Shown here piece after piece: positions 11,030 through 21,576 of a stretch of 64,000 nucleotides of DNA. The position numbers and the translations under genes are program-made. The stretch lies in NCBI GenBank assembly GCA_030765065.1, contig CM060984.1:105815488-105879487 (forward strand), in the 5' to 3' direction. The notes below the pieces were generated by a model. That model searched no databases. It was not told where the DNA came from and worked only from the letters and a program-made list of their open reading frames with translations. Numbering within the stretch: the first letter of the stretch is position 1; every line of letters begins with the position of its first letter. This DNA is from Deroplatys truncata (Eukaryota > Arthropoda > Insecta > Mantodea > Mantidae).

Positions 11030-12299
11030 AAAACCGAAATACTCTCCGTTTCGTTTTCAAACAATACTATGATGCTAAATGAAAACAACAAATAAAATAT
11101 AAATCAACTTAACATCGGGCGTGTAAACCCTCTGCTTATATGACTGCCCTCATTCTACGGGGCATGGATGACATAAAATGATTAGTTTAAATTTTCACGC
11201 GAGGATACTTCCTCCCAAGCATCCTATATTTGTTCCCACAAAACCTCTTTTGTCTTATGTTGTGTTGCAGACCAATTTAACTCCAGAACTCCTTCACCTC
11301 TCCCACACATTTTCAAAGGATTCAAATCTGCTGAGCAGGGAGGCCAATCAATCACTGTGATATCTTGCCTTTGCGAGAACCAATTTGAAACCTGCTGACT
11401 TGTGTGGATAGGGCGGTTATCCTGCTAGAATTCAATCATTCTATCAGAACATATGGTCCTTGCAGAAGGAAACATGATATTTATAGTGGTGGCTATTTAA
11501 TGTTGCATCAAGCTACTACAACAAACCTAGACCATCACACGACTTCCAAACCCAACATGACACAGATAGACGACCTTGGAGATCTGTTTGTACCACGTAT
11601 TTTGCGTCGTAACGTTTCTCTCTGTGGCGATAGACAATTATCTTCCTCCAATGTATAGATGAAAATGTCACTTCTCTGTTAATATAACGCTATTATATTT
11701 ATGATTGGCATTTTCTTCTGTAAATGCGAGGCGAAATAATCTGTGATCGTATGTAAGCTGCCGAACGAACAAAGAGCTCTGCTATAGCCAAACGACGCAA
11801 GACTGTGCGGCTCGTCCCAGGGAAATTAGAAATACTTCTGATTGTGGACACATGTTGGAGGTGATTGCTGTCTGCGTCCTTTAGAAGGAGTGGACAAACG
11901 TTTTCGTCCCGAATCAGGGCGACGACGAGAATCCCTTCCCTGGATAACCGCACTTACCTCATATATATAGATATAGGAATTCAAGGCTCTTGCAACCTGA
12001 GACACAGAGTATCCAGCAATGTTCACTAACGTAAGGAGAGATCTCCTTGTAGCTTCGTCTTCATGTGTGCGCTTAGCCATAGCGAAATCAGTATGGCTGC
12101 TAATATATCATGCAGAACTCCAAAGCTATTGGGCGCGCGCATGATCACGCCAGCGCCATTCATAGGTGAAGAGTGAGACAGAGAGTTTGCACATCCAACA
12201 TTAAAGTCAATTAAATATTTGGTTTAGTTTCTCGCGTTAGAATTTTTATTACTATGGCATTTATTTTGAAAACGAAAAGAGTAGTTTGTTTGGTTTTTT
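11030..12299 (-). mobile_element. Tc1-like DNA transposon, near full length
   Basis: 1270 bp, flanked by TA at 11028-11029 and 12300-12301. The inverted ends match: left AAAAACCGAAATACTCTCCG then TTTCGTTTTCAAA, right (inverted) AAAAAAACCAAACAAACTACTCT then TTTCGTTTTCAAA. The size is normal for Tc1. One decayed transposase frame fills the minus strand. Confidence 0.8.
11105..12080 (-). pseudogene. Tc1-family transposase, frameshifted
   Basis: A start at 12080 opens MAKRTHEDEATRRSLLTLV, then SVSQVARALN (helix-turn-helix) and RRRPDSGRKRLSTP (hook-like basic linker). The fold continues in other frames with RLSVSCWVWKS, QDNRPIHTSQQVSNWF and ITVIDWPPCSADLNP, and ends with SMPRRMRAVI near 11140. 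These are the ordered blocks of a Tc1 DDE transposase. The second catalytic Asp (QDN) is present. The catalytic Glu block ENVWER is readable only after a one-base shift just beyond SADLNP, giving D-to-E spacing of about 34-35 residues. Several stops and frame changes make it dead. Confidence 0.8.
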
Positions 12300-12407
12300 T
12301 ATGGATGAATGTCTTAAAATTAGTATCTTATGCATGGAAAACATACGGCACTGCCACATATATAACAGTTTAAATAACTAAAAAATAATAATAAACATAT
12401 ACACTAA

Positions 12408-12480
12408 GGATCGAATCCAGGTTGTTCCAATTACGAGGCATATGCGTTTCATCGCTCGGTTACCATAAATACTATCCAAT
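12408..12480 (-). repeat. tRNA-like SINE head or tRNA pseudogene
   Basis: Read on the minus strand, an A-box-like GGTAACCGAGCGATGAAACG is followed about 35 bp later by a B-box-like CTGGATTCGATCC. It is not a tRNA I can assign, because the acceptor arm does not pair convincingly. A short tRNA-derived SINE head is more likely. Confidence 0.45.
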
Positions 12481-13635
12481 TGAAAGGCATCTTTCTACTA
12501 ATCGCATAGCTTTGAAATGAACGCAGGGTAGTATTAAGCCGTGTATTGTGAATGCAGCGTCAGCGAATACTTCCGATGTTTTCCGAATCGAACTTCTCTC
12601 CGGCGGTTGTCCATTTATTTTGTCTTAGGCTGCACATATAATCAATCAGGCATCAAACCTATTCATTTCACTAAAATACACAAAACATGGTACAAAATAG
12701 AATATTATGCAACAAGACCGTAATGGTGGTTATTAAGACACGAGTATGTACATGAAACGACGGTACCATTATGTTCTTGGTCAACCACACTATAATTTCA
12801 AAACGTAAGAGTTGTTACAGAAAGATCTTAACTTGTTAATTGTGTGTAATTAAATATTGATCAGACGGCAGGACCTTGAGCATTTTCCGAGTAGTACAAC
12901 AGATGGTAGCACTGTCGAGTCCACGCCGTATTTATTCCAGGTAGCGTGAAAGCCACATGTTGTAGCAAAGGAAATTAATTCAGTTTATTAGAACATTAAA
13001 ATTACAACGTTCACAATTTATTTTATACTAACACACATATTTCATTTTTAATTGGGAAATGAACCCCTGTGGAACGTTTGAAGTTAGGCTAATGCTTATT
13101 TGGCTACAGTGATAGCTGAGCTGCGCGCACCGCCGAGTAAGATCATAATAGTCGTTGAAGTATTATGGTTGGCATAACAGTTCAATTACGTCACATGTAA
13201 TAAGTGTGTTAGAGTGTGATCAACCTAAATTGTATGTTTGCAAATGGAGGTAGAGAACTGCATTATATTTACATAAACACAGCTTCACAAATTGAATATA
13301 TTGAATATAAATAATACTCATAGATATCAAGAATACATATTTTAAGTTATTGAAATTCCGTTGCATGCTCATTTTTTTCATAGTTATATGCACAATACAT
13401 AAGCAGATATTTTCTAAATTCTTCACATTTAATATTTGCCTGTTATGTGTGAAAATCATTTTAAAAGCAGAAAAATTTATTTCTACCGAAACTGATGTGA
13501 GAGGAAGAAATGTTAAATTAGTTACAATTGAAAGTTCAATACATACTGCTAAATTTACATTTGCCACCAATTAATTACTCTAGATAACTTTTCCAATCAA
13601 TATCCTACGTTCTTATTTAATACATTTTTTAGCTT
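12481..13635. other. AT-rich sequence, nothing recognised
   Basis: The overlapping frames at 13220-13574 on both strands are Ile/Phe/Lys-rich with no motif, as expected of AT-rich DNA. No repeat ends were seen. Confidence 0.4.
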
Positions 13636-13754
13636 ATTTCTTTCTCACAAACGTACACAGTAGGTAGAGAACGTATTGCATCCTATCCAAACATTCCAAA
13701 CCAAGACTTCACCTGAAATACACGTTTTGAGGCCCTGAATCCAAAAAGGCATTT
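13636..13754 (-). mobile_element. HN1 terminal fragment
   Basis: Reverse-strand 120-bp end piece: TTTCTTTCTCACAAACGTAC, then CACGTTTTGAGGCCCTGAAT. It stops at GGCATTTT, where the next HN1 copy begins. That next copy inserted at a T-run inside this one, or the pair is a head-to-tail duplication. Confidence 0.6.
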
Positions 13755-14571
13755 TAACTTGCTCTACCGCATGTATAGTAAGTATAGATGATATTTATTG
13801 CATTCCATTCAAAAATTCGATACCGAAATTTCACCGGAAATACATGCTTTGAAACGCCCTGAATCCAAATAAAACATTTTTGGAAACATGTCGGTGTGTG
13901 TCTGTGAACAGCGTAACCCAAAAACGAAAAATTCAGATAAATACCGAAGATCAATATCTTCCAAAAATTCAACATTAAGATTTTCAAGAAAATCTACCTA
14001 CCCCAAACTACCCTTTACATGGAACATTTTTCGAAATTTTTCTTAAAAATGGCTATAACGCTTTTGATTAAAATACCATACATTAAAGATACTTACATTA
14101 CAAATAAAAAGTATATCTTGAATTTTCCCGGAATAGCCTATGAAGTCCTCTTCATTCGGAGGGAATTTTGTATAATCTTGTGTAATTGGTAAACTTTATG
14201 CGATAGACGAAAACGTACTTCACAAAAAAATGTAGAGCACACAATGTGTTTAAAATAAAATTTTTTGTAGTATAATGTTTCTGAGATATCGCTATTAAAG
14301 GTTCCAATGGTTCATTTCTTGGTCATTCTCTTTAGGTCCTTTCTCGCGATTGCATGGGAACGTATGGAATTTTAGGGAGTCCAGTTGTTAACATTTGACT
14401 GTCGCTTTCTGTTTGTATCTACAACGAAATGTGCAATGTAGCTATTTCCGCAAAGGTTTATTTGGATTAAAATGAAGTAAATAGAAAAATAAACTTAAGT
14501 AAGAATAATTTGTATACTCACTAATAAACAATAGAGGGGTAGAGAAAGTTATGTGAATGCATCACATCAGA
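13755..14571 (-). mobile_element. HN1 copy, old subfamily
   Basis: Complete reverse-strand copy from TGCTCTACCGCATGTATAG to the ATCACATCAGATTTTT end. The CA core has shrunk to GTGTGTGTCTGTGAACAGCG. It carries the TTTATTTGGATTAAAATGAA block of the old subfamily. Confidence 0.75.
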
Positions 14572-15770
14572 TTTTTAACATAATGATACTCGACCAGTAA
14601 GAAGATAGCTTAATTGTAGTGTAACGCTCCGCTCATCTTTCTTGCGATCAACTTCTTCATGAACTTTTCTGGATTTATGCAAGAAGGGAGGTAGAAGGGC
14701 GAGCTTGGAGAGGATGGAACTACACTTGTCATTGTGTACACCAATTGAAATCCCCTTTTTCCTATATGAGACACGGTTTCTTCTCTTAGGTTTCATCATA
14801 AATGGAAAGGGTTTTGTAGGTTATTTGGAATTAAATTACTATTTTCCAACAAAACATTTAGCATTATTAACATTCTCCTGAAGTAAAACACAGTTTTCAT
14901 AAAACACACAAGCGCAGTAAATTAGCTTCTGTTTTCAGACCTTAAAGTTACGAAAACATACATGAAACGTTATTATGAAGTTATAATGCGGAATTTCTCA
15001 TAGTTGAATGTTTGATGTAAGGTCAGACACGCGCGGACCTCATTATCGGACTCCACTCAGTTATGCTCCATGTTTTATTCACAATTTCATTTCAGAGCTT
15101 TTTAATTTTTTAACAGCCGTGCTTTGTGTTTTGTTTTCACGAAAGGTGCAGAGTAATGATAATAATTTCGGGAAGGTACAAGCGTAGAGTTTAAGTGATT
15201 GCAAGCTCATTTTCTATAATGCATGTGTATGTTTACTTTAAAATATAGATTACTAAAATGAAGCCGAGTTTAAAATACGACGCAGTATTTTACAGACTTC
15301 AACAAATGCGCATATGGAGTGTAATGTAGAGGGTATAAAGAGAGAATAAATAGAAGAAGTTGCAAAAAATTTACATTTTCAGTTTTTGTTTTTATAGTCA
15401 AAATACTAATATTTTAAATATATTTTAAAATGGTACTGAATCTGCAAACCTTCACTGAACTACATAAATAATCCTATACTATTTAGAGCAGAGAGGTGTA
15501 CTTTAGCTCATCTTTTAGGGCAGTTTTGCTGTACAAACTGTTACCGTTCTAAACATGGCAGATTTTGTATGGTCAAGCAAAGTGATTTTTGCTTTGTAAA
15601 TATTTTTTCTCCATTTTTACTTTCAACAGACTTTTCTCTGAATTAAATTTTCTAAAATAAATCACTCCTTTTCTGAGAAATTATTATCCACACTTAAATT
15701 CTGATGTGACAACGACAATAAAAGCAGAGGCGCTACTGAAATTTAAAATTTCTAAACATTTTTCCAGGTT
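14572..15770. other. AT-rich sequence, nothing recognised
   Basis: The 74-residue minus frame at 14575-14799 is Lys/Arg-rich with no known motif. Nothing else is recognisable. Confidence 0.4.
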
Positions 15771-16208
15771 TTACTTTTTCACCCACGTACCTAGTGGGTA
15801 GAAAAAGTATTAAATTCCACCTAAAAATTTGATACCAAAATTTTACCGAAAATAATGTTTTGTTTTGAGGCCCCTGAATAAAAAAAACCTTTTCAGAAAA
15901 AGCTGCGTATGTATCTGCGAACAGCACAACACAAAAACGAAAGCTCGGATAAACACCGAACTTGGTATTCAAAATAACATATATTAAAGATAAGTACATA
16001 ACAAATGAAATATGTATCTTGAATTTTCTTGGAATAGCCTATGCAGTTCTCTTCATTCGAAAGGAATTTTTGTATTATCCTGTATATTGCTAATTTTCTT
16101 GTACGTGCAAGGGGATTATGGTAGACTTTAGGCGATAGTCAAATGTTTAAAGAGCTGGTTGCTACATGTAGCATTACATTCTCTTTGCATGACCAAGATA
16201 AAAAAAAA
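15771..16208 (-). mobile_element. HN1 pieces in two orientations
   Basis: 15771-16090 is a reverse-strand HN1 end with an internal deletion. At GTATATTGCTAATTTTCTTG it switches to a forward-strand fragment (16091-16208) ending GACCAAGATAAAAAAAA. The next forward copy inserts into that A-run. Confidence 0.6.
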
Positions 16209-17950
16209 TCTGATGTGTTACACTCACATGACTTTCTCTACTCCTGTACATACTATTTTTACAAACGCTTATTCTCCATCTACTTCATGTTAATCGAGAA
16301 AAACATTTGCTGATTCTATCTTATTACTAATTTTCTTGTAGGTGCAAGGGGAATATATATTTACACGGGCAACATAGAAATCCAGTAGCCTTTAAGCACA
16401 TACATATCTCTTAATAGCTGGTTGCTAGGTGCAGCACCATTCCCTTTCCCACAGATTAATACTGTTTCAATATCCAAGACAAAAAAATCTGATGTGTTAC
16501 ACTCACATAACTTTCTCTACTCTTGTACAACCTAATTTTACAAACGCCTATTCTCCATATGCTTCATGTTAATCGAGATATCGAGATGTCAATCTTATTG
16601 GTAATTTTCTTGTAGATCCAAGGAAAATATGGTAGCTTTTAAGTGATAGTCAAATATTTTAACGCTGGTTGCTATGTGACGCATTCCATTCTCTTTGCAT
16701 GTCCAGGATATAAAAAAAATGAATAACGCATTTGAGAAAAAGTATAAGTATTGGAAAATTTAAGGAAATAACAAGCAATATCTCGAAAACGGTTCACTCA
16801 ACAAAAGAAATGCATATGACATAAGTTGTGTATTTTAACGCGATCTACATTTTTTATGTAGTAACATTTTGTCTATCTCTTATGGTTTACCAGTTATGCA
16901 AAAGTCGTCCACAATGAAGAAGACTTTTGGAGACATTCCCAGAAAATTCGAGATATACATTTCATTTCTCATGACATTATCTTAAACATATGATATTTTC
17001 ATCAAAATCGTTAGAGCCAGTTTTGAGAAAATTAAAATTTTCGAAAAATCTTCCATGTAAAGGGTAGTTTGGGGTGGGGGGATTTCCTTGAAAACCTTCG
17101 TGTCACATCTCTGGACGATACTGAACCTAAATACCAAGTTTGGTGCTTATCCGACTGTTCGTTTTTGAGTTATGCTGTTCACAGACACACACACAGACAC
17201 ACACACGGACATGTTTCCAAAAATGCTTTTTTTGGATTCAGGAGGTCTCAAAACATGTATTTCCGGTGAAATCTCGGTATCGAATTTTTGGGTGGAATGC
17301 AATACTTCCCCTACTTACTATACGTAGTAGAGAAAGTAAAAAGAATTCCTAATTCCCATTTGAGAAAGGTATAAGTATTGGAAAATTCAAACAAATAGTT
17401 CTCGGAAATGGTTCCCTCGACAAAAAAAAATATCAAGCTGTGTGTTTTAAGGAAATCTACATTTTAGGTGGAGTAAAATTTTGTCTATCTTTATGGTTTA
17501 CCAGTTATGCAAAAGTCATTCAAAATGAAGAGAGCTTTTGGAGACATTCCCAGAAAATTCAAGTTATATATTTCATTTGCCATAAAATATCTTAAATATA
17601 TGGTATTTTAATGTAATTCATTCTCTAAATCATTAGTACCTTTGAATAAATCAGAAGGTTCAAAAATGTTAAATGTAAAGGGTAGTATGGGGTGGGGAGA
17701 TTTTCCTGAAAATCTTTGTATCGCATCCTTGGAAGGTACTGAACCCAATTACCAAGTTCGGTATTTTCCGACTTTTCGTTTTTGAGTGTAGCTGTTCTCT
17801 CTTTCTCTCTCACACGGATCTTTTTCTAAAAATGCTTTATTTGGATTCAGAGATCCTCAAAACATGTATTTGCGGTGAAACCTCAGTATCGAGGTTTTGG
17901 GTGGAATACAATACTTCCCCTACTTACTATACTAGTAGAGAAAGTAAAAA
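16209..17950 (+). mobile_element. HN1 copy split by a second HN1 copy
   Basis: The left part is 16209-16487 and the right part is about 17343-17950. The left part stops at TATCCAAGACAAAAAAA and the right part resumes with GAATTCCTAATTCCCATTTG. The uninterrupted form is visible at 22724-22755, where CCAAGACAAAAGAATGAATA continues into CGAATTCCC. Confidence 0.75.
16488..17342 (+). mobile_element. HN1 copy nested in HN1
   Basis: Full-length young copy inserted in the A-tract of the host copy at 16209-17950. The CA core is short (about 17181-17208). Confidence 0.8.
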
Positions 17951-18200
17951 TATGATATTTGAAAAACTTAAATTTCATTAAAAAAAGGGTTAAAAATCTA
18001 ATATAAGAAATTTATATTATTTTTCGTTTACCAAGTATCGAAATTCCTACTCGCTATTCTTTAGATATATCCGTGCTTATTTGGTTTCATGAGAATTGTT
18101 TATGTCTGTGAAGAACAGCATGAACAATTGTATGGAAAGATGCATAAAAATATTGTTTTGAGATAATTGGCTTTAAAGCTTTACATAACATGTGTTTTTA
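17951..18200. other. AT-rich spacer
   Basis: Nothing recognised. It ends at the left target duplication of LINE copy B. Confidence 0.5.
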
Positions 18201-18213
18201 AACTACAGTATTT

Positions 18214-19083
18214 CTAGTTCTAGTTTGAAAAGGGGTGGGTTTTATGCCCCCAAGCACTGCGACCTTAAGATCTATTGCGCATCCCCCCTTTCATCAGTTA
18301 AGTAGTCTGTTGCTCGATATTAACTTAACCAGACTGCTAACTGAGACTTTCGATAGTTCATCTATCTTTGGAAAGTGATTGCCAAAAATACTTGCTCTTT
18401 GATTCGCAAGAGCAGGGCAATCACATAGTAGATGAGTAACAGTCTCATCTCCTTCTAGACATCTACTACAGATAGGGTTGTTAAACAATCCCATTCTGTA
18501 TAGATTAAACTTTAGGGCACAGTGTCCTGTAATGAATCCTGTTGCTCATGCAAGTCTTCTTCTACTAAGACCGCGCAAGTATTTTGCCCGGCCTGTAATA
18601 AACAACTTGGAATGTCTGCAAACCTCAATGGAGTTCCAGTAGTTCTTGTGTTCTGCTTGAGCCCAGCACTTAATAGCCTGTTTCACTGGTCTGTAGGACA
18701 CTCCCAGTACAGGCTCCGGACCAAAAAATGGGATTTCACTGCCAATCTTGGCTGCTTCATCTGCTTTCTCATTGCCTGGTATACTTATGTGTCCTGGCAC
18801 CCACATAAGTTGAACCTTATTGTGTTCAGCCAGTGTCATTAAGGATTCCCGGCATTCTGAGACGAACTTTGATTTTATTGATGGTGATTCAAGTGCATTA
18901 AGAGCAGCTTGACTGTCTGAGAGGATAAGAACACTTCTATTCTTATATCTCCTTTTAATGCTTTCCATGACACTGGCTAGGATTGCATAAACCTCAGCCT
19001 GGAAAACTGTAGATAAGGTACCAAGACTATAAGAAATCTTGGTGCTATTACCGTAAAGCCCAGCCCCCGTTCCCGATTTGGTT
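18214..19083 (-). mobile_element. 5'-truncated RNase H-bearing LINE, copy B
   Basis: 870 bp, flanked by a perfect 13-bp target duplication, AACTACAGTATTT, at 18201-18213 and 19084-19096. The 3' end (left side) has the same CTAGAA-rich tail as copy A. The long exact duplication marks target-primed reverse transcription and a fairly recent insertion. Confidence 0.9.
18294..19083 (-). pseudogene. LINE pol C-terminus: RNase H plus zinc-knuckle tail
   Basis: Same blocks as copy A: FQAEVYAILASVMESIKR, VLILSDSQAALNALES, LMWVPGHISIPGNEKADEAA, then GLFNNPICSRCLEGDETV and LLCDCPALANQR. The RNase H glutamate (QAE) and both aspartates seen here are intact, unlike copy A. A frame change near 18545 separates the RNase H part from the C-terminal Cys/His module, and in that module the expected ETVTHLL block is complete. 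The element starts inside pol, so the reverse transcriptase is missing and the copy is dead on arrival. Confidence 0.8.
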
Positions 19084-19096
19084 AACTACAGTATTT

Positions 19097-20061
19097 ACTG
19101 GCACTGATTTTGTAAATATGAATCAAGGTAATCTTTATGACGAGCATTCACATTTTTTGAAGACTTGTTTTGTTTCATCCAGCTTTAATACGTGTCAAGT
19201 TCTCTCTCCTTATGTTTATTAACATTTTTGTTCATAGCAGCAATAATTTTCCTGCTCCTAGCCATGACGTAACCTAACTGAATAATCTGTGTATTATAGA
19301 CTATCACTACCTTAAGCTATCTAAAACTGTACACAAATAAAATACACAATACCCACAGCACTTGTACATCGGGAAAGAAGTAATTAGAAGCAAAAAAAAT
19401 TACCCAGAAATAAACATTTTCACAATATTTCCACAGAATTAATGAAAATCAAACAAGGAGCAATCCTATAAAGCAAGTGCTCACAGTAATTTGCAGAGTC
19501 ATCTGTGAATAAATACTGATGTGAAACTTTCATAGATGATCCTCATGAACCGCATATTTTTTAGTGGAAAAAACTAAACCTCGAAAAAGGACAAAAAGGC
19601 CAAATTTCAGTAAGGCTTTGTCTTAATAATGATACTGAACTACTTTGGTTGATTAGTCGTGTTCTAAAAGTAGTTTCTAATAAATTTTAATAAACAAATT
19701 GTCCAATTAGGAGTTAAACAATGTCTTCCTTAATACACCACATTGTACAAAGGTTAATCAGTGAACATAGAAAATATTCATCTATATCCCGTAAAAAATT
19801 CAGTATCATATATTAGTCTCTGGGACAATGGATCATGAAGTTGGTAAATTTAACACTGCCGGTATAGGATATATAATCTACCCTTAAAGGTCTTAGTGTA
19901 GGATTAGCTCGTCCAGTAATGAGGTAAAAATGGTGTAACATAATTTTTATCAGAATGCTTTTAAGGACTAAACCGCTATATAGCTGATATTATGTTTATA
20001 TACTAGATAAAACATAATAACATTATCTTCATAATTAACTCTTCTACACATCCGCATTATA
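19097..20061. other. AT-rich spacer, nothing recognised
   Basis: No reading frame over about 60 codons and no repeat ends were recognised. Confidence 0.45.
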
Positions 20062-20261
20062 CAGGATAGCTCATTTTTGTGCGGTTCACAATAAAATTAT
20101 AAATTTAATTTTAACAGAGGAAGTAGCTTCAACATATAATGCATTTTCATTAAAATAGTACAATATGAAAATCAAATATATATTTTAATGAGATTCAACT
20201 ATATTTTATTGCCTCTATAAATACTTAGAAGGTCTCCCACGTTATTTTTACATACACCCTG
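20062..20261. mobile_element. Short mariner-type MITE
   Basis: 200 bp with ends CAGGATAGCTCATTTTTGTG and, inverted, CAGGGTGTATGTAAAAATAA, flanked by TA on each side (20060-20061 and 20262-20263). The CAGG start and TA target duplication are typical of the Tc1/mariner superfamily. No coding capacity. Confidence 0.6.
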
Positions 20262-20708
20262 TATAATCCAAAGCATGATAACTGTAAGTTTATTACCTTT
20301 CTCTGGTCACCGCGGGAAACAGCATTACTCCGCTTCATCAAAAAACAGGTATACATAAAATGTGTACTGTAGAATCATTTAGAATAAGTTTTTATTTTGT
20401 TAAAACCTCAGAAAAAATGGGGAAAATAGGATTGATCCCCTGTTTCCAAAACATAACATACACAGGTTGGACCATTTAAGTTGAGACTGTACAATGTCTC
20501 CAAAAGTAAGCTTTGTAGAAAGAAATGCTTGATATGATGGGGGAAAGTAAATACTATTAGTTTGGAGGGCATTATGGTGGTCATTTAAGGGTTAATTTAA
20601 TTTTTTAAATGGGAATCTACATTTTGTCTGTTGTTTCTTCCTCGTTAGAAAATGGTTTATAAAAAGCTGTATATTTTGTAATGAGGAATAAGAAAACAAA
20701 ACAAAAAA

Positions 20709-21576
20709 TCTGATGTGTTACACTCACATGACTTTCTCTACTCTTGTACAAGCTATTTTTACAAACGCTTATTCTCCATATTCTTCATGTTAATCGAGAT
20801 ATCGAGATGTGAATCTTATTGGTAATGTTCATGTGGATGCAAGGGAAATATGGTAGGTTTTAAGCGCTAGTCAAATATTTTAACGCTGGTTGCTATGTGG
20901 CGCATTCTATTCTGTTTGCATATCCAGGGCATAAAAAATTGATAACGAATTTGAGAAAAAGTATAAGTATTGGAAAATTTAAGGAAATAACAAGCAATAT
21001 CTCGAAAACGGTTCACTCAACAAAAGAAATGTATATGACATAAGTTGTGTATTTTAACGCGATCTACATTTTTTGTGTAGTAAAATTTTGTCTATCTCTT
21101 ATGGTTTACCACTTATGCAAAAGTCATTCACAATGAAGAATACTTTTGGAGATATTCCCAGAAAATTCGAGATATACATTTCATTTCTCATGACATTATC
21201 TTAAACATATGATATTTTCATCAAAATCGTTAGAGCCAGTTTTGAGAAAATTAAAATTTTCGAAAAATGTTCCATGTAAAGGGTAGTTTGGGGTGGGGGA
21301 TTTTCTTGAAAACCTTCGTGTCGCATCTCTGGAAGATACTGAACCTAAATACCAAGTTTGGTGTTTATCCGACTGTTCGTTTTTGAGTTATGCTGTTCAC
21401 AGACACACAGACACACAGACACACACACAGACACACACACGGACATGTTTCCAAAAATGCTTTTTTTGGATTCAGGAGGTCTCAAAACATGTATTTCCGG
21501 TGAAATCTCGGTATCGAATTTTTGGGTGGAATGCAATACTTCCCCTACTTACTATACGTAGTAGAGAAAGTAAAAA
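20709..21576 (+). mobile_element. HN1 reference copy, full length (Helentron-like)
   Basis: 868 bp. The 5' end TCTGATGTGTTACACTCACA contains a hairpin, ATGTG paired with CACAT. It is followed by GACTTTCTCTAC, which recurs inverted at the 3' end as GTAGAGAAAGT. The inverted repeats are thus asymmetric: about 20 bp inside one end and almost terminal at the other. Just before the 3' repeat is the palindrome-like CTACTTACTATACGTAGTAG. A (CA)n core sits at about 21401-21441, always after GAGTTATGCTGTTCACAGAC. There is no coding capacity. Offset inverted repeats, end hairpins, a microsatellite core and A/T-run targets are the published hallmarks of non-autonomous Helentron/Helitron2 elements. Class membership is inference because no autonomous copy is here. 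Confidence 0.7.

Noticed and set aside
13220-13574. Overlapping 116- and 74-codon frames on opposite strands
   Set aside because: AT-driven composition (Ile, Phe, Asn, Lys) without motifs; typical chance frames.
20709-21576. HN1 as an ordinary TIR (DDE) MITE
   Set aside because: The inverted repeats are offset unequally from the two ends and no constant target duplication is visible; kept as an alternative but less likely.
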